This document shows positions 1 to 8,496 of a stretch of 64,000 nucleotides of DNA, one piece after another (the stretch's first letter is position 1; each line of letters starts with the position of its first letter). Below the pieces are notes generated by a model. That model saw only the letters and a list, made by a program, of their open reading frames with translations. It made no database searches and was not told the DNA's origin. The position numbers were made by a program, and so were the translations under genes. Origin of the DNA: Enterococcus alishanensis (lineage in GTDB: Bacteria > Bacillota > Bacilli > Lactobacillales > Enterococcaceae); contig NZ_JAHUZB010000002.1 of NCBI RefSeq assembly GCF_019218635.1, positions 372,001 to 436,000 of the forward strand. Direction: 5' to 3'.

Positions 1-1086
1 ATCGATAATCCATTGTATCTAGGCAATCGTCATGCAAGAGTGACTGGCGATAAGTATTATCAATTTATTGATCAATTTGTTAATGCGGCTGAAACATTAT
101 TTCCTGAATTATTATTGCACTGGGAAGATTTTGGTCGGGGAAATGCAGCAACTATTTTAGAAAAATACCAAGATAAAATCACTACGTTTAATGATGACAT
201 TCAAGGAACTGGGATTGTTGTTTTAGCTGGTGTGTTAGGTGGATTGAATATTTCAGGTGAAAAATTAGCTGATCAAAGAATCCTAACTTTTGGCGCAGGA
301 ACTGCTGGTGTGGGAATTGCCAATATTATTTTAGACGAAATGGTTCGGCAAGGAACACCGATTGAAGAAGCTCGTCAACGTTTCTATCAAGTAGACAAAC
401 AAGGATTATTGTTTGAAGATACAGAAGGCTTAACTCTTGGACAAGTTCCATTTGCTAGAAATCGTGATGAATTTACTAATGCTGATGAACTAACCAATTT
501 AGAGGCTGTAGTAAAATCAATTAAACCAACCATCATGATTGGTACATCTACACAACCCGGTGCATTTACCGAAACGATCATTAAAGAAATGGCTGCAAAC
601 ACAGCGCGTCCAATCATTATGCCCTTATCAAATCCAACCAAATTAGCAGAAGCAAAAGCAGCTGATATTATTGAATGGACAGATGGTAAAGCATTAATTG
701 GAACAGGAATTCCTGCAGGCGATGTTGAATATAAAGGAGTCACTTATCAAATAGGACAAGCCAATAATGCTTTAATGTATCCTGGTTTAGGTTTAGGACT
801 AATTGCGTCAACTGCAACTCGTGTAAACGCAGAAATTATTTCTCAAGCCAGTCGTGCTTTAGGTGGAATCGTAGATATAACCCAACCTGGAGCTGCTGTT
901 TTGCCACCTGTTGCAAAAATTACAGATTTTTCACAAATTATTGCAGAAGTTGTTACTAAATCTGTTGTAGAGCAAGGATTAAATCGCGAAGAAATTAGTG
1001 ATATTGAAGGAACAGTTAAAGCTGCTAAATGGTATCCAGAATATCAAGACTTAGAAACAAGCAAGGAAGCAAAATTAATTAAATAA
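1..1086 (+). CDS. mleS: Malolactic enzyme, 3' part (5' end outside window)
   Basis: Reading frame 1 is open from the first base, so the gene starts upstream; about 360 C-terminal residues are visible of a family that is usually about 540. Malolactic enzyme decarboxylates L-malate to L-lactate and CO2 using bound NAD+ and Mn2+, a cytoplasmic acid-resistance and energy reaction of lactic acid bacteria. Visible support: the HWEDFGR and FNDDIQGTG stretches (metal/malate site), the nucleotide-fold segment around [27 protein letters not shown] and [14 protein letters not shown]. The sequence resembles lactococcal MleS closely from memory. An NAD-malic enzyme of the same superfamily is the main alternative. 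An intrinsic terminator follows directly. Confidence 0.88.
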   Translation: MDNPLYLGNRHARVTGDKYYQFIDQFVNAAETLFPELLLHWEDFGRGNAATILEKYQDKITTFNDDIQGTGIVVLAGVLGGLNISGEKLADQRILTFGAGTAGVGIANIILDEMVRQGTPIEEARQRFYQVDKQGLLFEDTEGLTLGQVPFARNRDEFTNADELTNLEAVVKSIKPTIMIGTSTQPGAFTETIIKEMAANTARPIIMPLSNPTKLAEAKAADIIEWTDGKALIGTGIPAGDVEYKGVTYQIGQANNALMYPGLGLGLIASTATRVNAEIISQASRALGGIVDITQPGAAVLPPVAKITDFSQIIAEVVTKSVVEQGLNREEISDIEGTVKAAKWYPEYQDLETSKEAKLIK

Positions 1087-1087
1087 A

Positions 1088-1127
1088 AAAAACAGTAAGT
1101 TGATCAATTTCAACTTACTGTTTTTGT
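1088..1127 (+). terminator. Intrinsic terminator after mleS
   Basis: A perfect 12-bp stem (1091-1102 with 1111-1122, arm AACAGTAAGTTG) is followed by a T run. Confidence 0.85.
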
Positions 1128-1143
1128 ATTTGATTGAGGAACT

Positions 1144-1437
1144 TTATTTCATTTTTTCTACAAACCAATCAATAACTTTTTCTTCATAATTGGAGGTGGC
1201 TGCTTCTTTGTCAATAATAACTTTTCTCGTCTCAAGATTTATTTTAACAGCCAATTTACCCCAGATAAAAAGAGAAGTTTCATTTTTGGAATTTTTGATG
1301 CGATATTTCTCGATAATTGGTGAATTAGTGCTGCAACATCCATAATTTTTAGCTATTCGTCGACTTTTGATAACAGCTTCTCCATTTTTTTGTGCTTCTT
1401 CGTATAGTTGGTCTAATTCTTGATCGATTCCTAACAT
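1144..1437 (-). CDS. Hypothetical protein, 97 aa
   Basis: I do not recognise this small protein. It is charged and apparently cytoplasmic, with no signal peptide or membrane segment. It has a GCCSTNSP stretch near residue 33 with adjacent cysteines that could bind metal or form a disulfide, followed by a beta-rich middle (LFIWGKLAVKINLETRKVII). The ATG at 1437 has only a weak purine-rich region upstream (AAAAGAG). It sits alone on the minus strand between the mleS terminator and the terminator of the adhesin gene. It could be a small conserved enterococcal protein. Confidence that it is coding rests on length, plausible composition and the absence of a better competing frame. Confidence 0.5.
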   Translation of the reverse strand: MLGIDQELDQLYEEAQKNGEAVIKSRRIAKNYGCCSTNSPIIEKYRIKNSKNETSLFIWGKLAVKINLETRKVIIDKEAATSNYEEKVIDWFVEKMK

Positions 1438-1543
1438 TGACTGTCAGCTCTTTTCTGAATGATTTCTACCATATAATTTTAACAGATTTTTGGCAATTCA
1501 GAAATTTATAGCGATTGAATGATTAGAAATTTATTGTTTACAT

Positions 1544-1572
1544 AAAAAAGCCTCCAGTTCTCACTGAAGACT
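1544..1572 (-). terminator. Intrinsic terminator of the SSURE adhesin gene
   Basis: On the minus strand a 10-bp stem (1563-1572 with 1549-1558, including G-U pairs) closes a GAGA tetraloop and is followed by six U. Confidence 0.85.
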
Positions 1573-1585
1573 TTCGATTTAAAAA

Positions 1586-3478
1586 TTATTTAACTCCGTA
1601 GAAGGCGATTCCTTCATCAATCCAGCCATTACTGTGGATGAAATCTTGTTCAGCGGCTGAAGCAGTGTATAAATGAGAGCCAGCGCCACGTGCATTTGGA
1701 TTAAAGCTACGGTAAATAGGTGTACCTTCGTTTACATCAGAGTAGAAGGCAATACCTTCCTTAGCCCAACCTTCCTTAGCCACTGAATTATATTCTTTCT
1801 CATTCATCGTGTAGAAATGTTCACCAGAGTTAGGGTTGTATAGGCGATATACAGGTGTGCCAGTTTCAGCTGTTTGCCAAGCAGTACCTTCGTCGACCCA
1901 GCCAAGATTTACAATATAATCGAACTCAGCTTTGCTTCCAGTATAAAAATGTTCACCGGAATTAGGATTATATGCACGATATAAAGGAAGTCCTTGCATA
2001 ACTGGAGCTTCTAAATTAATTGAGATATTTTTTTCGGCAATCAGATTGTTTTGATCAACCGCTCGACTTAGCGGATTTGTTGAACCATAAACTTTTATCG
2101 TTGCATTATATTCTCCTGGATTCGCTTTTAAAGCAGCTAATAGTTCTGCATCGGTTTTTCCGGCAGCAGCGCCATCTAAATCGACCTCATAAAAATACTT
2201 GTTACTTTCTAAAGTTTCAGTTGGTAACAAAGCAACATTTCCAGCAGTACCGTTATTAGACCAAGGGGCACCTTCGGAAGAACCCAAAATTAATCGCGTT
2301 AACATGCCATCTCCGCCAAAGTCTTCAAAAGGAATGATTTTGTTGACACCAGCTGTAAATGGGCCAGGGAAATTTGCACTAGAAAGATATTCGCCGGGAA
2401 CTTTAACACTATCCTTTGTATTTTCAGCTACGGTATTTTGAATACTTTGATCAATATTTACAGTTGCCATTTTAGTTGCTACAATATCTGTTGTTCCAAC
2501 AGTATAAACATTGATTGTTGCATTATATTGCCCAGGATTTTCTTGAAGTGCTTTAATTAATTCAGCCCCCATTAAACCTTCAGCAGCGCCATCAAGTGTG
2601 ACCTGATAAGTATATTGATCAGCTTGGAAATCAGCAGCTGGTAGTAAAGCAGCATTTCCAGCAGTGCCATTATCAGACCAAGGAGCACTGTCTGAAGAAT
2701 TCAATAGTAATCTAGTCAACATACCATCACCACCGAAGTCTTCAAATGGGATCGTTTCATTGACACCAGCAGTAAATGGTCCAGGGTTAACAGCATTTGT
2801 AATTGCACTGGTAGATACATCGATAGAGTCTTTTATATTAGTATCTAGTTGCTGTTGAAGATTATTGGTACCGATATTTAATGTAACATTTTTTGTAGCA
2901 ACTTCGGTTGGATTACCTGTCTCAAATACTCTGACAGTTGCGTTATATGAAGTTGCTGTGCTAGTTTGTAGCGCTTGAATTAACGGTTCTCCTGTTAATC
3001 CTGCAGCTTCACCATCTAAATCTACTTGATAAGTATAAGTACCATTTTGTAGATCAGCGACAGGGGGTAATGCAGTATTCATGCCAGTACCATTGTTTGA
3101 CCAAGGTGCACCATCTGAAGATTTCAGCAATAATCTAGTCAACATACCATCGCCACCAAATTCTTCAAAAGGAATTGATGAATTTACTCCAGCAAGGAAA
3201 GGACCAGTGCCGTTTGAATATGCACTGTCAATTATAGTTTTTGGAACATATAGAGAGTCTTTAATATTATTATCAATCGCTTGTTGTACATCACCAGTTT
3301 CAATAGCAGTCACTACGGGTGCTGTCTCAGCGTTAGCAGATGATGAACTGTGGATTACCGCGAAACCACTTGTACCTAATACAGCTAATGAAATTAGTGA
3401 AATAGCGATTCTTTTTTGTTTTGTCTTTGATAAAGCCCTTGTTTGCTTATTTAACAAATTATATTTTTTCCCACTCAT
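1586..3478 (-). CDS. Secreted SSURE-repeat adhesin with C-terminal DUF5648 module
   Basis: A 630-residue exported protein. The start at 3478 is chosen because GGAGGAATAAAA precedes it; a frame 16 codons longer has no such site. Residues 1-50 form a signal peptide (basic N-terminus, hydrophobic 24-42, likely cleavage after SANA). Three repeats of about 140 residues follow at roughly 64-202, 207-342 and 345-489, each with FGGDGMLTRL, SxxAPWSxNG and a YxYxVxLDG segment. These are the hallmarks of SSURE domains, which bind fibronectin in pneumococcal surface proteins. Residues 498-630 carry three DUF5648 units (YRxYNPNSGEHFYT). No LPXTG sorting signal is visible, so attachment, if any, must be non-covalent, perhaps through DUF5648. 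Probable role: host or matrix adhesion (inferred from family). Confidence 0.85.
   Translation of the reverse strand: MSGKKYNLLNKQTRALSKTKQKRIAISLISLAVLGTSGFAVIHSSSSANAETAPVVTAIETGDVQQAIDNNIKDSLYVPKTIIDSAYSNGTGPFLAGVNSSIPFEEFGGDGMLTRLLLKSSDGAPWSNNGTGMNTALPPVADLQNGTYTYQVDLDGEAAGLTGEPLIQALQTSTATSYNATVRVFETGNPTEVATKNVTLNIGTNNLQQQLDTNIKDSIDVSTSAITNAVNPGPFTAGVNETIPFEDFGGDGMLTRLLLNSSDSAPWSDNGTAGNAALLPAADFQADQYTYQVTLDGAAEGLMGAELIKALQENPGQYNATINVYTVGTTDIVATKMATVNIDQSIQNTVAENTKDSVKVPGEYLSSANFPGPFTAGVNKIIPFEDFGGDGMLTRLILGSSEGAPWSNNGTAGNVALLPTETLESNKYFYEVDLDGAAAGKTDAELLAALKANPGEYNATIKVYGSTNPLSRAVDQNNLIAEKNISINLEAPVMQGLPLYRAYNPNSGEHFYTGSKAEFDYIVNLGWVDEGTAWQTAETGTPVYRLYNPNSGEHFYTMNEKEYNSVAKEGWAKEGIAFYSDVNEGTPIYRSFNPNARGAGSHLYTASAAEQDFIHSNGWIDEGIAFYGVK
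2012..3289 (-). repeat. Three tandem SSURE-coding repeats
   Basis: Three diverged coding repeats of 408-435 bp lie at about 2873-3289, 2453-2860 and 2012-2446. They are clearly similar at the protein level (FGGDGMLTRL, APWS-NG, LDG-A), with drift between copies, so this is an old duplication rather than a recent slippage array. Confidence 0.8.
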
Positions 3479-3859
3479 TTTTATTCCTCCAATATTTTCT
3501 TGACTTGAACAAATGCTATAAATCATCAGAATAATTCTTTGATAAATTATTCAATATGGTCTTAGGAGATGTCATTAGATTTATCCCCCGGCTTTTATTC
3601 TGCAAATTCCCCCCTATATGCAGATGATATTAAACTGAAGGTACTCTCATAGATAGAAAAATGTTTGGAAGTATAAGAAAAGAGATTTTAATATCTGATA
3701 TTTTTGTTATTTAATTTTTTGAAATCTTTTTTGTATTTGCTTTATATAGAGTGGGATTTAAATATAATGTAATTTTAAGCGAGGTGAATCAATCTTTAAT
3801 TCAGATGGAAAAAAGTGATTGTTATAGATGAAATAGGTTGTGTTAGAAATTTTTTATGT
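3479..3859. other. Intergenic region upstream of the adhesin gene
   Basis: About 380 bp without a credible gene. It must contain the adhesin promoter on the minus strand, but I could not settle on a convincing -35/-10 pair. Two C-runs on the plus strand (3585-3589 and 3609-3614; G-runs on the adhesin's coding strand) stand out against the AT-rich background. Confidence 0.5.
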
Positions 3860-3888
3860 AAAAAGACCAAGACAGAGATGTCTTGGTC
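3860..3888 (-). terminator. Intrinsic terminator of the 115-aa membrane protein gene
   Basis: A perfect 10-bp stem (3865-3874 with 3879-3888, arm GACCAAGACA) is followed by U5A on the minus strand. Confidence 0.88.
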
Positions 3889-3894
3889 AGAGTT

Positions 3895-4242
3895 TTAATA
3901 GTTATAATAACCATTAAAAAAACTCGAAATTAATGCTGCAAAAAATAAGAAATAAAGGATTACTCCAGCGATTGCTATAATGAATTGCACTAAGCCAGCA
4001 CGATTCCATGTTTTTTGAACTGCCAAAAAGGTTTCGACATCTTGATAATTCCCTTTTTGCCAAGCCCATTCATTCCCTTTAAACCCACAAACAAAGATCC
4101 AAACAATATTAAAGAGTGGAATTAAACAAAGTAATGGTAAATATGTTTGATTTCCGATTCCCCAAAAGATGTTGTACATAAAGGCGCCCCAATTCCAGCC
4201 TTTAATTTCTCTTGGAACAATTTTTGTTGAAATTTCATCCAT
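3895..4242 (-). CDS. Small conserved membrane protein, 115 aa
   Basis: The product has two to three membrane segments: about residues 20-30, 33-54 and 83-108. The N-terminus contains the IKGWNWGAFMYNIFWGIGNQTY pattern of a widespread Firmicutes family of small membrane proteins, sometimes misannotated as ribonuclease G. The soluble loop between segments (GFKGNEWAWQKGNYQDVETF) is typical of the same family. Function is unknown. The ATG at 4242 follows AAGGAGGAATGAAAA, a strong ribosome binding site. It is monocistronic, with its own terminator immediately downstream. I do not assign an enzymatic role. Confidence 0.75.
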   Translation of the reverse strand: MDEISTKIVPREIKGWNWGAFMYNIFWGIGNQTYLPLLCLIPLFNIVWIFVCGFKGNEWAWQKGNYQDVETFLAVQKTWNRAGLVQFIIAIAGVILYFLFFAALISSFFNGYYNY

Positions 4243-4395
4243 TTTTCATTCCTCCTTTTCTGAAAATAATAGTACCATAACTTGACTTATTCAGCTAAAG
4301 ATATTGTGAAGGAAAGTTTAAATGGTTTTAAGATTTGGATTTCTTAACAAAGCAAATGCTATACTAATGAAAATAATTGAAGAAGGAAGATTTAT

Positions 4396-5304
4396 TTGCA
4401 AAATAAACCACGCGTTGTTGCAAGTCAGTGGCTGTCATTGTTTTTTAGTGTAGCGACAATTTTTTTAATTAGTAGTAGCTCTTTGATATATCGAATTTTT
4501 CCTGCGGATTGGACTATTTTAAACACCATACGCAATCAGAGTTATGGACAAATCGTTTTAATAGGCCTTTTGATTTTTATAGTTGTAGCCGTGTATCAAT
4601 TTTCTCCCTTATCAATTTATTTTAAAAGAAAACAAATTGGAGGTAGAACAATAAACGATCCTGCAGAAATTGAATTTTTGTCAGTTGTCAATGGGGCTGT
4701 TTATCAGCGATTACTAAAACGTTATCCAAATGCCAAAAAGGCTAGGTTGTGGATAATCGATGAACGGGAAATTAATGCTTTTGCGTTAGGTTATCGAGAT
4801 ATTTGTTTGTATCGTGGTTTGTTGCAGTTGGTAGAGGTGGACCAATTAGAAGCAATTTTGGCGCATGAATATGCTCATTTGTACCATCGTGACACATTAG
4901 GATTGTTGTTAATTCGTACCAGTTATGTAGCTTCGGCATTTTTATTGTTGTATATATTCCATTGGCTCATTGTGATAGTATTTTTAATCGGTCTTATTTT
5001 TAGTTTGTTATCAATAGGTAGAAGGAAAAATTTATTCAAAACAATAAGTAATTTTACTAGGAATTTGTTTTATCGTTACTATAAATTAATTCACTTTTTA
5101 ATGGCGCAAGTAAGTAAGCAGCAAGAATATCGTGCAGATGAAACAGCCTTATATCTAGGTTTTGCGCAAGGATTGGAAAATTTCTTTTATTTGCTGACTG
5201 AGATGACTTATCAATCTAACAACAACTTTTTAAAAATGTTACAGTCCAATCATCCTAGTATTAAAGCAAGATTAAAAAATATTCGAAAAAAGATGGAAAG
5301 GTGA
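4396..5304 (+). CDS. M48-family integral membrane zinc metallopeptidase
   Basis: A 302-residue protein with TTG as probable start after GAAGGAAGA. Two N-terminal membrane segments (about 12-30 and 51-68) precede the catalytic motif HEYAH at 157-161. Two further membrane segments (about 173-208) follow, and the third zinc ligand is probably Glu244 in QQEYRADETA. This is the HtpX/STE24-like layout of membrane-embedded peptidases that cut membrane or cytoplasmic-face substrates in quality control. A specific substrate cannot be inferred. The ending (SNHPSIKARLKNIRKKM) is also typical of M48 proteins. It is monocistronic, with a terminator directly after the stop codon. Confidence 0.85.
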   Translation: MQNKPRVVASQWLSLFFSVATIFLISSSSLIYRIFPADWTILNTIRNQSYGQIVLIGLLIFIVVAVYQFSPLSIYFKRKQIGGRTINDPAEIEFLSVVNGAVYQRLLKRYPNAKKARLWIIDEREINAFALGYRDICLYRGLLQLVEVDQLEAILAHEYAHLYHRDTLGLLLIRTSYVASAFLLLYIFHWLIVIVFLIGLIFSLLSIGRRKNLFKTISNFTRNLFYRYYKLIHFLMAQVSKQQEYRADETALYLGFAQGLENFFYLLTEMTYQSNNNFLKMLQSNHPSIKARLKNIRKKMER

Positions 5305-5337
5305 AGTTATGTTCATTTAGTGAACATAGCTTTTTTT
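5305..5337 (+). terminator. Intrinsic terminator after the M48 peptidase gene
   Basis: An 11-bp stem (5305-5315 with 5321-5331, one G-U pair) is followed by T7. Confidence 0.88.
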
Positions 5338-5364
5338 ACTGTTTTTTTTGCGAGGTGTTATAAT
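5335..5364 (+). promoter_or_regulatory. Extended -10 promoter of uspA copy 1
   Basis: TGTTATAAT (TGn at 5356-5358, TATAAT at 5359-5364) lies 18 bp from TTTACT (5335-5340), directly after the upstream terminator. Confidence 0.65.
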
Positions 5365-5386
5365 AAAAGAAAAGGAGATGATCAAA

Positions 5387-5818
5387 ATGAAAACTAGCTA
5401 TCGAAATATTTTAGTAGCTCTGGACGGATCAGAACAAGCCGATAATGCTTTGTTAGAGGCAGTTGAGACAGCCAAACGAAATGATACCAAATTGTACTTA
5501 GTTTCTGTCATTGATGATAGTAATTTGTTGATGAATACAGCTATTCCCGTAGATAAAGTTATCGAGGAAGAGAAAAGTTCTGTTAATGCTGAATTGACAA
5601 AAAAAATTAAAGAAATCGATTATCCTAAAGCAGAAATTCTGATTGCTGTTGGAAATCCTAAAAAATATTTAACTGTAGATTTACCAAAAAGTCTAAATAT
5701 TGATCTTATTTTCTTAGGAGCAACTGGTAAAGGTAGAATTGAACGTATCTTGGTGGGTTCCGTAGCAAATTATGTTGTCAATCATGCGCCGTGTAATGTT
5801 ATGGTGGTCAGAGACTAA
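5387..5818 (+). CDS. Universal stress protein UspA family, copy 1
   Basis: A 143-residue cytoplasmic UspA-fold protein. The start at 5387 is preferred over upstream ATGs because AAGGAG lies 9 bp before it and it matches the length of the paralogue at 7322. The N-terminus YRNILVALDGSEQADNAL and the C-terminal GATGKGRIERILVGSVANYVVNHAPCNVMVV are diagnostic. The G-2x-G-9x-G-(S/T) pattern suggests ATP binding, as in ATP-binding Usp proteins. The role is a general stress and survival function without a defined reaction. Its own extended -10 promoter lies about 23 bp upstream. Confidence 0.92.
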   Translation: MKTSYRNILVALDGSEQADNALLEAVETAKRNDTKLYLVSVIDDSNLLMNTAIPVDKVIEEEKSSVNAELTKKIKEIDYPKAEILIAVGNPKKYLTVDLPKSLNIDLIFLGATGKGRIERILVGSVANYVVNHAPCNVMVVRD

Positions 5819-5924
5819 GTATTTAAATTTACAGTAATGATGACGTTACCAAAAAGGAATATTCTTGCTTTTTTTCTAGATTTGAGGTGTTATTAGGATA
5901 CCTTAAATATTTAGGAGCAAGTTT

Positions 5925-6767
5925 ATGAATATAATGATTGCATTAATCCCTGCGATTAGCTGGGGGCTTCAACCTTTGTTTGCGAAGTGGCTAGGTGGGC
6001 GACTGAGTAACCAAATTTTGGGAGTAGGTATGGGTGCAATGATTGTTGGTAGCGGGGTATATTTATCTATTTCACCAGAAAAAATTAGTTTTGGATCTTT
6101 TATGCTGAGTCTTTTATCTGGTCTTTTTTTCTTAGTTGGACAACTAGGGCAATTAAGAGCTTTAAAAATGATTGGTGTTACACAGATGATGCTTATTTCA
6201 GTCGCATCGCAATTGATTATTTCTGATTTAAGCCAATTGATTTTTAACGGGTTTAATGGAGTATCTGGATTAATACTGGTTCTTGTGAGTATTTTGATGA
6301 TTGGTGCTATTTTTATATTAGCATTTAGGGATCTGAAATCGACAAGAAATAAATTCTTGCAAGCTTTGGTTATCATATTTTTTTCTAGTTTTAGTTTCAA
6401 TTTGTATTTTTCTATCAGTAATGTAATTAATACTGGAAACTTTTCATTTTACTTTCCACAGATGGTGGGTGTGTTTATAAGTGCCATCGTTTATGTGTTA
6501 CTAACCAATCCGAAAAGCTTTGTCCAAAAGAAAAGTTGGTATAATGTGATTATTGGCTTGTTAATTAGTGTATCAACTATTGGCTATCTTTTTTTAGATA
6601 AACTTTATGATCAAAAGATTAATTACCTTATTTCAGCCGTCGCGGTTGTAATCACCATGATGGGTGGTATGATTGTTTTTCACGAAGTTGAGCAAAGAAG
6701 ATTAAAGTATTTTCTTCTAAGCGGTGGTTTGTTTGCACTAGGAAGTATTTTGCTTAGTTTATATTAA
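5925..6767 (+). CDS. GRP/GlcU-family sugar uptake permease
   Basis: A 280-residue integral membrane protein with about ten hydrophobic segments along its whole length. Start ATG follows TTTAGGAGCAAG. The opening MIALIPAISWGLQPLFAKWLGG and the inner motif QLGQLRALKMIGVTQMMLIS match the glucose/ribose porter family (GlcU, RbsU), which imports sugars by proton symport independently of the phosphotransferase system. The closing VVITMMGGMIVFHEVEQ is also typical. The substrate cannot be named from sequence; glucose or ribose are the usual ones. It lies between two UspA genes, with no sugar-kinase partner next to it. A bidirectional terminator follows. Confidence 0.85.
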   Translation: MNIMIALIPAISWGLQPLFAKWLGGRLSNQILGVGMGAMIVGSGVYLSISPEKISFGSFMLSLLSGLFFLVGQLGQLRALKMIGVTQMMLISVASQLIISDLSQLIFNGFNGVSGLILVLVSILMIGAIFILAFRDLKSTRNKFLQALVIIFFSSFSFNLYFSISNVINTGNFSFYFPQMVGVFISAIVYVLLTNPKSFVQKKSWYNVIIGLLISVSTIGYLFLDKLYDQKINYLISAVAVVITMMGGMIVFHEVEQRRLKYFLLSGGLFALGSILLSLY

Positions 6768-6807
6768 AAAATGCGCAAAACTGTATAAACAGTTTTGCGC
6801 ATTTTTT
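6767..6807. terminator. Bidirectional intrinsic terminator
   Basis: A long stem (6767-6784 with 6789-6806; core ATGCGCAAAACTGT) with an ATAA loop, flanked by A and T runs, serves the converging genes on both sides. Confidence 0.9.
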
Positions 6808-6814
6808 GTAGGTT

Positions 6815-7141
6815 CTAAAAGAAAATAAAGTATACATTAATAGCATAGTAAATCAATAAACCTAAAGCGATTAGCATGGAGAAAAACGTAATCCAGACAG
6901 TCGCTTTCTTTCTTTTCTTGGGTTTCTTTTTTCTACGAGCCCGTCTACTCATATCTGGATCAAAATCAGATGATGTTTCGATTTTTTTGGGATGCAATAA
7001 TAAGATAGCCAATAAATCAAAAAAGAATAATGCTTGCAACATCGTGGTGATTAAAAAGATAAGTTGATCGCCACCTACAATGCGGTAAATCAGCATCAAA
7101 AACATTGCGATATCAAGAATTAATGTAAGTAATAACGCCAT
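6815..7141 (-). CDS. Hypothetical membrane protein, 108 aa
   Basis: Unrecognised small membrane protein. Two N-terminal hydrophobic segments (about 3-22 and 27-49) are followed by a very basic linker (RRARRKKKPKKRKK at about 66-79) and a third hydrophobic segment (about 82-104). The basic stretch probably stays cytoplasmic and could contact nucleic acid or acidic lipid headgroups, but no function is claimed. Start ATG follows TTAAAGGAGTC. It is monocistronic and shares a bidirectional terminator with the convergent sugar permease gene. Confidence 0.6.
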   Translation of the reverse strand: MALLLTLILDIAMFLMLIYRIVGGDQLIFLITTMLQALFFFDLLAILLLHPKKIETSSDFDPDMSRRARRKKKPKKRKKATVWITFFSMLIALGLLIYYAINVYFIFF

Positions 7142-7321
7142 AAATAGACTCCTTTAAACATTTCTACCTTTCACAGTATAGCACAAAAAAATTATCTGTC
7201 TTGCTGACAAGTAAATTTTATTGTCATTTATCAAAAAAATAAAACTTTTTCGATTTAAGAAGGCTCAAAAATGTTTTATCGCTTCATTTAGTCTATAATT
7301 AAATTTAAGGAGGGGATAGTT

Positions 7322-7753
7322 GTGAAAGAAGAATATAAAAATATTTTAGTTGCCGTAGACGGCTCTGAACAATCAACAGAAGCGTTTAAAGAAACAATGG
7401 CTGTTGCCAAAAGAAATCAAGCGAAGGTGACAATCTTAGCGGTAGTAGATGTAAAATACGCTTTTGGCGATCCTGCTTTTGTAAATGATTCTTTAACCAT
7501 TCATACGAATAATGCCGAAATTGAAATTGATAAATTAATTGCAGAGTATGAGCCAGCACAAATCGATTTTGAAAAAGTAGTCCTTTCAGGGAGTCCTAAA
7601 AGAAAAATTGTTGATTATGCAGAAGAAAATGAAATAGATTTAATTATGATAGGTGGAACCGGTACGGGTGCAATCGAACAAATGGTAATTGGCTCAACAA
7701 CTTCATATGTTGTAAACCATGCACCATGTAACGTGATGGTAGTAAAAAATTAG
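7322..7753 (+). CDS. Universal stress protein UspA family, copy 2
   Basis: A 143-residue paralogue of the UspA protein at 5387, of exactly equal length. The GTG start is set by TAAGGAGGGGATAGTT just upstream. It shares YKNILVAVDGSEQSTEAF and GGTGTGAIEQMVIGSTTSYVVNHAPCNVMVV with the first copy, including the G-2x-G-9x-G-(S/T) ATP-binding pattern. The middle third differs strongly, so the two copies are not a recent duplication and may sense different ligands. A TATAAT at 7294-7299 is a likely -10 element. The gene is monocistronic. Confidence 0.92.
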   Translation: MKEEYKNILVAVDGSEQSTEAFKETMAVAKRNQAKVTILAVVDVKYAFGDPAFVNDSLTIHTNNAEIEIDKLIAEYEPAQIDFEKVVLSGSPKRKIVDYAEENEIDLIMIGGTGTGAIEQMVIGSTTSYVVNHAPCNVMVVKN

Positions 7754-7785
7754 AAGCCAAACAATTTGTTTAGCTTCTATAAAAT
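7752..7785. terminator. Probable bidirectional terminator
   Basis: An imperfect stem (AGAAGC-AAACA with TGTTT-GCTTCT, 7752-7778) lies between converging genes with short A/T tracts on both sides. Confidence 0.6.
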
Positions 7786-8180
7786 TATTTTCCTGCACCT
7801 TGTTTTAAGGCTGCAAGAACAAGATTCCCATTTGAAAAACCTAATTGAATCGGAAGCTCTTCTTGTCGAATCATTAAGGTAAGTAAGATCCCATTGATTT
7901 TTTTCTTACCGCTAATTTCGGTGGCTTGGTGCAAATTATAACGATAACTTTTTTGTTTACTTAAAACATATAACGTATTTCCTGAAATACCATAAGCAGT
8001 CAAGCCTTCTTGTTTTTTTAGGCCGTAATATTTATGAAAACCGATGAAAGCAAAAGAAAAATCAACTTTGGGGAATTCATTTACGAATAAACTAAAAAGT
8101 GCAGTACCTTTTTCTTCATTCAGGTTATAGTTTACTTGGTATTTTTTGGTAAACTGGTAAAGTTGTTTGGCTGTATTCAT
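7785..8180 (-). CDS. Hypothetical protein, 131 aa
   Basis: I do not recognise this protein. It is soluble and predicted cytoplasmic, with alternating short hydrophobic strands (VDFSFAFIGFHKYYGL, ISGNTLYVLS, YRYNLHQATEI, NGILLTLMI). That suggests a beta-rich fold of the pleckstrin-like kind seen in many small Firmicutes proteins. Start ATG at 8180 follows AAAAGGATGAGCTAA, a reasonable ribosome binding site. It has no operon partner and converges on the uspA copy 2 gene. Confidence 0.6.
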   Translation of the reverse strand: MNTAKQLYQFTKKYQVNYNLNEEKGTALFSLFVNEFPKVDFSFAFIGFHKYYGLKKQEGLTAYGISGNTLYVLSKQKSYRYNLHQATEISGKKKINGILLTLMIRQEELPIQLGFSNGNLVLAALKQGAGK

Positions 8181-8198
8181 TTAGCTCATCCTTTTTTA

Positions 8199-8408
8199 TT
8201 TGTAATACTACAAGTATAGCAAAAAGATAGCGCCTTGCCAGTATGTTTTATTTAGAAAGAAATAATCATGAGAATTTGGTGGCAAAAAAAGACGATTTCT
8301 TTAAATAATAATCGTTCTTAAAAAAGCATAACATCAACTTGAAAGCAACTTTTTTATCAAAAAAAAGAATAAAAAAAAGATAAATCAATATAAATCCTGT
8401 GTTTTCGG
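8199..8408. other. AT-rich intergenic region
   Basis: This is the middle of a 316-bp gap between divergent genes. It is strongly A/T-rich with several oligo-A tracts (for example 8360-8381). No gene or RNA structure is visible apart from the promoter at 8409-8437. Confidence 0.5.
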
Positions 8409-8437
8409 TTGTAATGAATCTTGATGTCCGTTATAAT
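8409..8437 (+). promoter_or_regulatory. Promoter of the 8497/8716 gene pair
   Basis: TTGTAA (8409-8414), 17 bp, TATAAT (8432-8437), about 60 bp before the first start codon. Confidence 0.65.
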
Positions 8438-8496
8438 TGCGAAAATACTTAACCAAAAGCTAGATAGTAGAAAATATCGATACTGGAGGATTTATT

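Noticed and set aside
2199-3503. Plus-strand frames of 64 to 140 codons opposite the adhesin gene
   Set aside because: They mirror the repeated coding sequence on the other strand and have no ribosome binding sites or family resemblance.
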